From assembly GCA_036268995.1 (NCBI GenBank), contig DATATB010000048.1, positions 1 to 64,000 of the forward strand: DNA of 64,000 nt. Direction: 5' to 3'. The DNA comes from DATATB01 sp036268995 (lineage in GTDB: Bacteria; Planctomycetota; Planctomycetia; Pirellulales; PNKZ01). Below the pieces are notes generated by a model. That model worked only from the letters and a program-made list of their open reading frames with translations. It was not told where the DNA came from and searched no databases. Below are positions 17,302-23,906 of this stretch, piece by piece (position 1 is the first letter of the stretch; each line of letters begins with the position of its first letter). Position numbers and translations under genes: made by a program.

Positions 17302-17652
17302 ATGTCGAAGAAGAATTTTAAGATCGACGAATTGGAAGAGCGGATCGCTCCGAGTTCTCTCAGCGTAGGTTCCGTTCTCGGCGGCGTCGCCAACGCAGCC
17401 AACGGCTCGCCGACGTCTTCGGTCGGCTCGGCCGGCGACGTGAGCACGGGCCACATCGGTTCGATGAATGCCGTGAATCCCACGGTGGACGCGTTGCATA
17501 GCAACAGTCTCGACGCGTTGCATGGCAATTCGGTGAGCGCGTCCGGCGCGAATGTGTCGGGCAATAGCCCCTCGACCGGCATTTCGCCCAACATTTCGCC
17601 GAGCACCGGCCTCGACACGAGCGGTGGTTCGGGCTCCGGCGGTTTGCTGTAG
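17302..17652 (+). CDS. ELEERIAPS-leader small protein 1 (candidate secreted/processed peptide)
   Basis: This 116-residue protein starts with MSKKNFKIDELEERIAPSSL, then VGSVLGG and a low-complexity part rich in Asn, Ser, Gly, Thr, Val and His, ending SGGLL. It has no Cys, no membrane helix and no classical signal peptide. Two copies of DALHxNS lie at residues 63-69 and 71-77. The first 28 residues are nearly identical in the two following genes, while the rest is similar in composition and order. A conserved charged N-terminus with a simple, variable C-terminus recalls precursor peptides with a leader and core; that reading is inference. AAGGAG lies eight bases before the ATG. Confidence 0.85.
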   Translation: MSKKNFKIDELEERIAPSSLSVGSVLGGVANAANGSPTSSVGSAGDVSTGHIGSMNAVNPTVDALHSNSLDALHGNSVSASGANVSGNSPSTGISPNISPSTGLDTSGGSGSGGLL

Positions 17653-17731
17653 TTCGGAACCGTTCAGCGGCAGGTTAGCCGCTGCGACCGTTTTCGAAAA
17701 AACCGTTTACCTTTCGATAGGAGATTGAGAT

Positions 17732-18067
17732 ATGGCACACAAGGAATTCAAAATCGACGAACTGGAAGAACGCATCGCGCCGAGCAGCCTGAACGTGGGC
17801 TCGATTCTGGGCGGCACGGCTTCGGCCGCAAACGGATCGCCCAGTTCGAGCGTAGGCTCGGTGGGCAACGCGACGGCCGGCCAGATCGCATCGGGCAACG
17901 CCGTCAATCCCGCGCTGGATGCCTTGCACGGCAATACGTTGGATGCATTGCACAGCAACTCAGTGAGCGCTTCGGGCGGAAACGTGATGGGCAACAGTCC
18001 GTCGACGAGCCTGAATCCGACGGTCTCTCCAGACACGTCGCTGAATGCTGGCGACGGCCTACTCTAA
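17732..18067 (+). CDS. ELEERIAPS-leader small protein 2
   Basis: A 111-residue paralogue of the preceding gene: MAHKEFKIDELEERIAPSSL, VGSILGG, NAVNPALDALHGNTLDALHS, and a C-terminus NAGDGLL. Positions that differ from protein 1 are mostly Ser/Thr/Ala/Gly/Asn exchanges, so amino-acid composition and length are kept. It has AGGAG nine bases before its ATG and begins 79 bases after the stop of protein 1. The gap includes a small GCGGC/GCCGC hairpin. A strong terminator follows 24 bases after the stop. It is probably co-transcribed with protein 1. Confidence 0.85.
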   Translation: MAHKEFKIDELEERIAPSSLNVGSILGGTASAANGSPSSSVGSVGNATAGQIASGNAVNPALDALHGNTLDALHSNSVSASGGNVMGNSPSTSLNPTVSPDTSLNAGDGLL

Positions 18068-18091
18068 CCACCCGCAGAGTAGCTGCAAAAA

Positions 18092-18120
18092 GAGGGCGGG
18101 CTTCGGCTCGCCCTTTTTTT
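18092..18120 (+). terminator. Intrinsic terminator after peptide gene 2
   Basis: AGGGCGGGC and GCTCGCCCT form a stem with a TTCG tetraloop (18093-18114), followed by seven T residues to 18120. It separates peptides 1 and 2 from peptide 3 and the M50 gene, so the latter two need their own promoter or read-through. Confidence 0.85.
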
Positions 18121-18217
18121 GCAACTTTTTCGAATCCGGCACAGGCGCTGCTAATACCAAATCGTTTTTCGAACCGGCATCGTGATAACGCCAATTCAAC
18201 TCGCAAGGGTTCCGATC

Positions 18218-18565
18218 ATGAGCGCGAAAAAATTTGAGATTCAAGAGTTGGAAGAACGCATTGCCCCCAGCAGTCTGAATGTCGGCTCGGTTTTGGGCGG
18301 GGTCGGTTCGGTGGCCAATGGCTCTCCGGCCACCAGCGCGGGCTCGATCGGCGACGTCGGCACCGGCCACATCGCGTCGGCCAATGCGATTAACCCGACC
18401 CTCGACGCGGCGCACAACAACAGCATCGACGCGTTGCACGATAACTCCTTCAACACCGGCGGCCTCAACGTCAGCAACAACAGCCCCTCGATCGACGTCG
18501 ATCCCAGCATTGCGGCCAACGTGAATGTGGACGCCAACGGCACGAGCCTCGGCGGCGGACTTTAA
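18218..18565 (+). CDS. ELEERIAPS-leader small protein 3
   Basis: The 115-residue third paralogue begins MSAKKFEIQELEERIAPSSL and NVGSVLGG. It keeps INPTLDAAHNNSIDALHDNS and ends SLGGGL. Its core is more diverged than those of proteins 1 and 2 and is richer in Asp and Asn. A longer frame from 18182 adds 12 residues without support, and the ATG at 18218 aligns the three leaders. It is placed after the terminator and 52 bases upstream of the PqqD-like/M50/HlyD gene, so these two are likely one transcript. It would be the most obvious partner substrate of that protein. Confidence 0.85.
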   Translation: MSAKKFEIQELEERIAPSSLNVGSVLGGVGSVANGSPATSAGSIGDVGTGHIASANAINPTLDAAHNNSIDALHDNSFNTGGLNVSNNSPSIDVDPSIAANVNVDANGTSLGGGL

Positions 18566-18617
18566 TCTTTCGCGGCTTTAGTTCAACGTCGCCCCGACGG
18601 CTAACACGAGTCACAGC

Positions 18618-21167
18618 ATGCGAATTCCCGGCTATAGCAGCAGGTTTCCTACTCGATGCCGCGAGCTTGTTCTCGGCCCGCCCGGCGAAAATGGCATGCA
18701 CGTCGTCAAGAACGAGCGGACCGGGCAGTACTTCCGTTTGGGAGCCGAAGAGTTTTTCCTGTTGGATAGGCTCGATGGCAACCATTCCGTCCGCGGGATC
18801 ATCAAGGCGTACGAGCAGCATTTTGACGAACGGCTCGAAAAGCGCGAACTCACGCAGTTTTTGGCCATGGCTTGCAAAAAGGGGCTGCTTGAAGAGTCGC
18901 GTTCGAGTTGGGTGTTTCGGCGGCGCCAGCCCAATCGCGACGACCGTTCGCGCGGTGACCACCGGGTAAATGGTAACGGCCCGCACCGTGACGGCGAGCA
19001 GACTGGACCGGAACCGGCTGTGCAACCACCCACCGCCGCCGTGCCGACGGATGCCGAAGAGCGCAGTAAGCGATCTGCGGCAAGCCGGCCGCAAAGCATT
19101 CTATTCTGGCGCAAATCGCTGTTCGATCCCGACAACTTTTTCGGCTGGTTAGTGCCGAAGATCGGCTTCTTTTGGACCCCGGCGTTTTTCGCACTCTCGC
19201 TTCTCAGTATTCTCGTGGCGTTCAGCATGGTCGCCACAGCGCACGGCTCGCTCGTGAGTTATTTTGCGCGAGGTCTGACGTGGGGCACGGCCGCGCTGGT
19301 CCTCGTCACGCTGCTGGGCGTCACCACGTTGCACGAATTCGCTCACGGGCTGACCTGCAAGCGATACGGCGGTCATGTACACGAGATCGGCTTCTTGCTG
19401 CTCTATTTCATGCCAGCCTTTTTTTGCAATGTGTCCGATTCGTGGTTGATTCCGCAGAAATCAAAGCGGTTGTGGGTGACGTTCGCCGGCGGTTACTTTG
19501 AACTCTTCTTGTGGTCGGTGGCCGTTTTTGCGTGGCGGCTGACGATGCAAGATACGCTGGTCAATTACCTGGCGTGGATGGTGGTGACGATCTCCGGCGT
19601 GCGGGTGCTATTCAATTTCAATCCGCTGCTGAAGCTGGACGGCTATTACTTGCTGAGCGACCTGGTGGGCGTCGCCAATCTTCGACAGCAGTCGATCAGC
19701 TATGTATTCGGCTGGGTTCGGTCGCTGCTGTGGGGTGCGCCTCGTCCCGAACCCCTGAAACGAGGGAAATTCCTTGTCCTCTACGGGGTCGCCTCCTGGG
19801 CCTTCTCGGTGTTTTTCCTGGTGGTGATGGTCTGGGCCATGGGCCGGTGGCTGGGAGAACACGTAGGGCCACCAGGCATCGCCGTGGCTCTGCTGATCGC
19901 CATTCAGGCCTCTCGCAGTTTGTTCGGCGGACTGTTCGGCGGCGAGGTAAATGCGATGGCGGCCCGGCGACCGATGCGTGCCATGACGTGGGCCGGATCG
20001 CTGGTTGCCGTGACAGCCGGCTTGGGGCTCATCAATATGGAAAAGCGGGCGAGCGGCACGTTCGAAATCCGTCCCACGTCGCGCGTTGAGGTGCGGGCGC
20101 CGGTGGCCGGCTTTCTGGCCGACGTCGTGGGCGACGAAGGCTACGAGGCCGCCAAGGGGAGCCAGGTGGCGCGGCTTGACATCCCCGACCTCGCCAGTCG
20201 CCTTAAAGAGAAACAGGCTGAAATTCGCGAATCGGACGCGAAGCTCAAGCTGCTGGAAACCGGGGCCCGGCGCGAAGAGATCCAAGATGCCCAGGCGCGG
20301 GTGCAACGCGCCATTGCCTGGCGCGATCGCTCGCGCGTCGATCTGGCTCGCAATCAGCAGGCCTTCCGCGAAGATCTTGCCCGGCTCGATCAGAAAATTA
20401 CCGAGAACCGGATCCAGACCGAAGAGGCAGCCAATACCATGCGACGCGCCGGCAAGCTGGTGAACGAGCGCGTCATCTCCGATCAGCAATACCGCGAGAT
20501 CGAAAAGGCCTACGGCGTGGCGATGGCAAAATTTCAGCAGGCAGTTCAGGAGCGCGGTTCACGCCAAAGCCTGGGCACGCTCGAGTCGGAAAACGAGTTG
20601 GCCAGTCGCGAGAAAGAATTAGCCGAAGCCAATGCAGCCTTGGGTTTGCTCATGGCCGGCAGCCGGCGCGAAGAGATCGACGCCGCCCGCGCGAGCCGAG
20701 CGCGTGCCCAAGAAGAATTGAACTACCTCATGCAGCTCCAACAAAAGCTGGTGCTCACGAGTCCGGTGCAGGGCGTAATCGTGACTCACCGGCTGAAAGA
20801 AAAGCGCGGTCAATTCTTTAACGAGGGCGAATTGGTCTGCGAAGTGGAAGGCCTTTCGCAACTAGAGACTGAAATTACACTGCACGAACAGGAAGTCCCC
20901 GACGTGCGCCCCGGGCAAAAGGTCGAGCTGAAAGCCCGCGCATTGCCCTTCAAAACCTTCGAGGCGCAGGTCGATCGAATCGCGCCGCGGGCCAAGACCG
21001 GCACCTTGGAGAGCACCGTAATCGTTTATTGCCGGCTGGAACACCCCGATCCGGACCTGTTGCCCGGCATGACCGGATTTGCCCGCATCTATTGCGATCC
21101 CCAACCCGCGGGCCGCATTTTCCTCGACAAGATCATGCGGTTTGTGCGCACCGAGTTTTGGTGGTAG
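18618..21167 (+). CDS. PqqD-like/M50 membrane protease/HlyD adaptor fusion
   Basis: The 849-residue protein has three parts. Residues about 12-95 form a PqqD-like winged-helix domain (HVVKNERTGQYFRLGAEEFF, LDRLDGNHSVRGI), the fold used as a RiPP recognition element. Residues about 180-480 form a polytopic membrane domain of the M50 site-2 protease type, with HEFAH at 239-243 and NPLLKLDGYYLLSD from 335, giving the zinc ligands His, His and Asp. From about 485 a lipoyl-like half motif (VRAPVAGFLADVV), a long coiled coil (about 515-715) and a beta-barrel end resemble HlyD membrane fusion proteins. No ABC ATPase or outer-membrane protein is adjacent. Leader recognition, cleavage and export of the three upstream proteins is the simplest model, and it is inference. 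Confidence 0.88.
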   Translation: MRIPGYSSRFPTRCRELVLGPPGENGMHVVKNERTGQYFRLGAEEFFLLDRLDGNHSVRGIIKAYEQHFDERLEKRELTQFLAMACKKGLLEESRSSWVFRRRQPNRDDRSRGDHRVNGNGPHRDGEQTGPEPAVQPPTAAVPTDAEERSKRSAASRPQSILFWRKSLFDPDNFFGWLVPKIGFFWTPAFFALSLLSILVAFSMVATAHGSLVSYFARGLTWGTAALVLVTLLGVTTLHEFAHGLTCKRYGGHVHEIGFLLLYFMPAFFCNVSDSWLIPQKSKRLWVTFAGGYFELFLWSVAVFAWRLTMQDTLVNYLAWMVVTISGVRVLFNFNPLLKLDGYYLLSDLVGVANLRQQSISYVFGWVRSLLWGAPRPEPLKRGKFLVLYGVASWAFSVFFLVVMVWAMGRWLGEHVGPPGIAVALLIAIQASRSLFGGLFGGEVNAMAARRPMRAMTWAGSLVAVTAGLGLINMEKRASGTFEIRPTSRVEVRAPVAGFLADVVGDEGYEAAKGSQVARLDIPDLASRLKEKQAEIRESDAKLKLLETGARREEIQDAQARVQRAIAWRDRSRVDLARNQQAFREDLARLDQKITENRIQTEEAANTMRRAGKLVNERVISDQQYREIEKAYGVAMAKFQQAVQERGSRQSLGTLESENELASREKELAEANAALGLLMAGSRREEIDAARASRARAQEELNYLMQLQQKLVLTSPVQGVIVTHRLKEKRGQFFNEGELVCEVEGLSQLETEITLHEQEVPDVRPGQKVELKARALPFKTFEAQVDRIAPRAKTGTLESTVIVYCRLEHPDPDLLPGMTGFARIYCDPQPAGRIFLDKIMRFVRTEFWW

Positions 21168-21220
21168 AGGGGAAGTGAAAAGTGGAAAGTGAAAAGTGAA
21201 AAACGAGAGAAGGCGGCAAT

Positions 21221-22843
21221 TCATCGCTTACGAACGTAGATCGGGTTGGTGAGGATCCAAGGGCGGAGTTCTCCGGCGAGGTCGAGCCAGGCTTCGACGC
21301 GGTAGATGCCAGGCTCGCGAAGGGGCCATGAGGCTTGGTCGCCCTCGTGGTGCTCGACTTCGTGGCCGTTGCGAATCAGCTTGAGACGGCAGGGCAGGGG
21401 AGCGGCGGCCCGCAAAACGAGGCCCTCGCTGAGCGTGAGGTCGCTGCCCAGCGGCCGCTGCTGGCTGGTCGTCTCGGCTTGAAAGACAAAGCCCGTCGGA
21501 TCGGCCATCCAGTCAAAGCCCACATAGGCCCGGCCTTCGCGAAGCGCTTGCCAAACGGCCGGGCGGCTGAGTTCTTCGACGAGCAGATGCGTGGTCACGT
21601 GCCGCAACGTTCGCTCATAAGGGTCGAGATCGGCTTTCCAGACGACCTTGCCGGCTGCGGGACGCTCGGCCGTCGCTCTTAGCATGGCGGCAGCCAAGGC
21701 CGGCAGCGAGAGCATCCGCGCGCCGCGAAAGTCGACGACGTCGTAACCGCCTTTCGCATTGACCACGACGCGGTAGACCTGATTGTGATGGGCGTCGCAG
21801 GCGGCCACGCCTGTCAGCCTGCCTGACTGGCACAGTTCGTCGTAGCGGCGCAAGTAATGGGCCGGGTAGTTCTGAAAAGCGGCCAGCGTTTCCTGCGGAT
21901 AGTGCTCCAAACCCGAGATGAGCAGACCCAGGGCCAAGGGAGACGCGAAGTCGATGAACCGGCCGTCCTGCTTGAGGTCGCCGTGCGTGTTGTAAATCTC
22001 GCTGCCCGTCAGGTGCTCGAGCTTCCAATTCATGCGGGCTTCGAGATGCGACAGAAATGCCAAGCCGCCGCCGCGCGTGGCGCGATCCACGAGTGCTTGC
22101 GCGCGAGCCTGCTGATCGCCGCTGGGAATTTCGCCGGCCATGCTGTGAGTCGGAAACAGCAGCAGTCCTTCGGTTTCGGCCCCTGGCACCAGCAAGATGC
22201 CGTCGCGCAGGCCCTGGTGGCCGTCGCTGAAATAATCGAAACGCGGGCCGGGGTGTTCGGTAAACAGAATCGCATTAACGCCCGCCGCTTTGGCCGCGGG
22301 CAAGATTTCCTCCAGCTTCGAACTGCTGTCGTGCGACAGTGACGAATGAACGTGAAGCACCGCTCGAATATCGCGAAAACCGGAGGCGTTCGGCACGGCC
22401 CGCCGCTGGCCGGCCAGCCTTTCGACCGCTTCATGCGTGGCGCGCAACCGCTGAGTCTGCAGCCGCTCAAGCGGCGTGAGCGCGACGGCCGGCGAAGCGA
22501 GCGCCGCAAGAAGTGCCAACACTAAGAATGCGCGGCCACTAAGCGGCGCTCCTCGTACGCCCCTCTCCCCTTGCGGGAGAGGGGATGGGGGTGAGGGGTA
22601 GGAGCGCGCACCATCGCTCGCTTCACCATCGACTGTTGCCCTTTTGCTTTTAGAGTGTCTGCTTGGTGCCGGACGGGCCTGTTCGGGGAGGTAGGATCGA
22701 GCGTCCTCCATCCCCTCACCCCCGACCCGCTCGACTGAGCTCGCCGCAAGCCCTCTCCCACGAGGGGAGAGGGGGGGACGCGACGGAAGCATCGGTCGAT
22801 TCGGTCGCAACTTCATAGCGGATGGCGCTCGAAGAATTCCCAC
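21221..22843 (-). CDS. Secreted PHP-domain metal-dependent phosphoesterase-like protein
   Basis: The core of this frame is a PHP domain: AVLHVHSSLSHDSSSKLEE, ILFTEHPGPRFDYF, and VPGAETEGLLLFPTHSM, with His/Asp/Glu metal ligands as in polymerase-histidinol-phosphatase enzymes. A signal-peptide-like stretch (AFLVLALLAALASPAVA) precedes it. The roughly 110 residues upstream of that are Pro/Ser/Arg-rich and are a translation of an intergenic palindromic repeat (22556-22777), so the true start is probably near 22540, perhaps at the GTG or TTG in FLVLALL, or the ATG at 22816. A C-terminal beta domain could bind carbohydrate or the cell surface. The substrate is unknown. Confidence 0.75.
   Translation of the reverse strand: MGILRAPSAMKLRPNRPMLPSRPPLSPRGRGLAASSVERVGGEGMEDARSYLPEQARPAPSRHSKSKRATVDGEASDGARSYPSPPSPLPQGERGVRGAPLSGRAFLVLALLAALASPAVALTPLERLQTQRLRATHEAVERLAGQRRAVPNASGFRDIRAVLHVHSSLSHDSSSKLEEILPAAKAAGVNAILFTEHPGPRFDYFSDGHQGLRDGILLVPGAETEGLLLFPTHSMAGEIPSGDQQARAQALVDRATRGGGLAFLSHLEARMNWKLEHLTGSEIYNTHGDLKQDGRFIDFASPLALGLLISGLEHYPQETLAAFQNYPAHYLRRYDELCQSGRLTGVAACDAHHNQVYRVVVNAKGGYDVVDFRGARMLSLPALAAAMLRATAERPAAGKVVWKADLDPYERTLRHVTTHLLVEELSRPAVWQALREGRAYVGFDWMADPTGFVFQAETTSQQRPLGSDLTLSEGLVLRAAAPLPCRLKLIRNGHEVEHHEGDQASWPLREPGIYRVEAWLDLAGELRPWILTNPIYVRKR
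22556..22777. repeat. Palindromic CCCCTCTCCC-type repeat overlapping the PHP gene 5' end
   Basis: A left part with CCCCTCTCCCCTTGCGGGAG and GGGATGGGGGTGAGGGG, and an inverse right part CCATCCCCTCACCCCCGACC with CCCTCTCCCACGAGGGGAGA, flank about 110 bases. It stays open in the frame of the PHP gene. Related CCCTCACCCTG and CCTCTCCC fragments are at about 33994-34058. Confidence 0.7.
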
Positions 22844-23694
22844 ATCAAATCATTGGCCGAGATGTCGAGCGTCGTCGGGCCGAGGAATTTGAAGGTCGAA
22901 ACGCGGCCGGGCCAGGTGTGGCCGCCGCCTTCGATCGTAACGAGCACGACTTCGCTGTCATCGCGGCCGGGGCCATAAATGCGGCGTGTAACCGGCATGG
23001 CGGAGTCGGACGCTGTCGTGAGGGTGTCAACGATCGGCTCGCTCGGGCAACCGTTCGCGGCCACCCAGGCAGCCACCGAGTGCTCGACCGAATAGAACAC
23101 CGCCTTGGACAGACTCTTCAAGCCCTTGCCGCCAGGGTAAGGGGCGAACTCGTCGGCCGTGCCGTGAAAGTGGAGCACGCTCACCGGGCGGCTGGGATGG
23201 CACTGGGTGCTGCCCATCGGCCCGGCCACGGGAGCGATGGCGGCAATCCGTTCGGACAGCTCGTCGGCCAGGCGATAGGCCAGCATCGCGCCGTTGCTCA
23301 TGCCGGTGGCAAAGACTCGCCGGCGGTCGGTCGGCAGTTCGTTGTCCAAGCGGTCTAGCAGCCGGTCGATAAACGCTACGTCGTCCACGCCGTAGCGCAG
23401 CGCATAGCCGCAGCAATTGCCGGCGTTCCAGGTGTACAGTTCGTCCAGGCGGCCCGTGCCGTTGGGATAGACGACGAAAAAATCGGCCGCGTCGGCCTTT
23501 TCGCTGAGGCCGCAAAAGTCGGCCATCGTGCGGGCGTTCGTGCCGCCGCCGTGCATGGCCAGCACCAGCGGCAACCTGGCGGGTCCCAGCGCGGCCGGCG
23601 GCACGTGTACTAGCGCTGTGCGCCGCCGCCCATGATGCTCGAGTTCGAGTAGATGGTCGCCCGGTAGCAGGAGATTTTGATGTTCGCTTGGCAT
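22813..23694 (-). CDS. PHB-depolymerase/feruloyl-esterase-like hydrolase
   Basis: The 293-residue alpha/beta hydrolase of the LpqC/PHB depolymerase type has LPLVLAMHGGGTNARTM (oxyanion region), GMSNGAMLAYRLA with the nucleophile Ser, VLHFHGTADEFAPY (Asp) and GGGHTWPG (His). The family cleaves polyhydroxybutyrate or feruloyl/acyl ester bonds. No clear signal peptide is visible at the start chosen (MPSEHQNLLLPGDHLLE), so it may be cytoplasmic, which makes an extracellular polymer a less likely substrate. Its start overlaps nothing, and its end overlaps the long version of the PHP frame by 31 bases. Confidence 0.85.
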   Translation of the reverse strand: MPSEHQNLLLPGDHLLELEHHGRRRTALVHVPPAALGPARLPLVLAMHGGGTNARTMADFCGLSEKADAADFFVVYPNGTGRLDELYTWNAGNCCGYALRYGVDDVAFIDRLLDRLDNELPTDRRRVFATGMSNGAMLAYRLADELSERIAAIAPVAGPMGSTQCHPSRPVSVLHFHGTADEFAPYPGGKGLKSLSKAVFYSVEHSVAAWVAANGCPSEPIVDTLTTASDSAMPVTRRIYGPGRDDSEVVLVTIEGGGHTWPGRVSTFKFLGPTTLDISANDLMWEFFERHPL

Positions 23695-23720
23695 AGCGAG
23701 CCATGATAGCGGCGCGGGCC

Positions 23721-23825
23721 CACCGTAGTCATCCCGCTCCGTCGGGATGCAGGCGCAACGCTCGGCGTTCCCAGCGTCAAGCCGAGTTGCGCATTTCGTC
23801 TCGGCGGAGCGAGACGACTACGGTG
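23721..23825. repeat. Terminal-inverted-repeat element, CACCGTAG family, copy 2
   Basis: CACCGTAGTCATCCCGCTCC at the left and CGGAGCGAGACGACTACGGT at the right are inverted. The middle shares GCCGAGTTGCGCAT and CCCAGCGTC with copy 1 at 10430-10568, but the element is 34 bases shorter. It sits in the promoter region between the divergent esterase and PLP-enzyme genes. Confidence 0.75.
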
Positions 23826-23906
23826 ACACACGGGCGGATGAGCGACAAATGCGGTATGATTGGCGCGAGTGGGTTCAAGACGATTGAAAACGACGGAGTA
23901 TGCGTG

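Noticed and set aside
17378..17388. A double-glycine protease cleavage site after VGSVLGG in the peptide family
   Set aside because: LGG is conserved, but no C39 peptidase or ABC transporter is nearby, so a cleavage site cannot be assigned.
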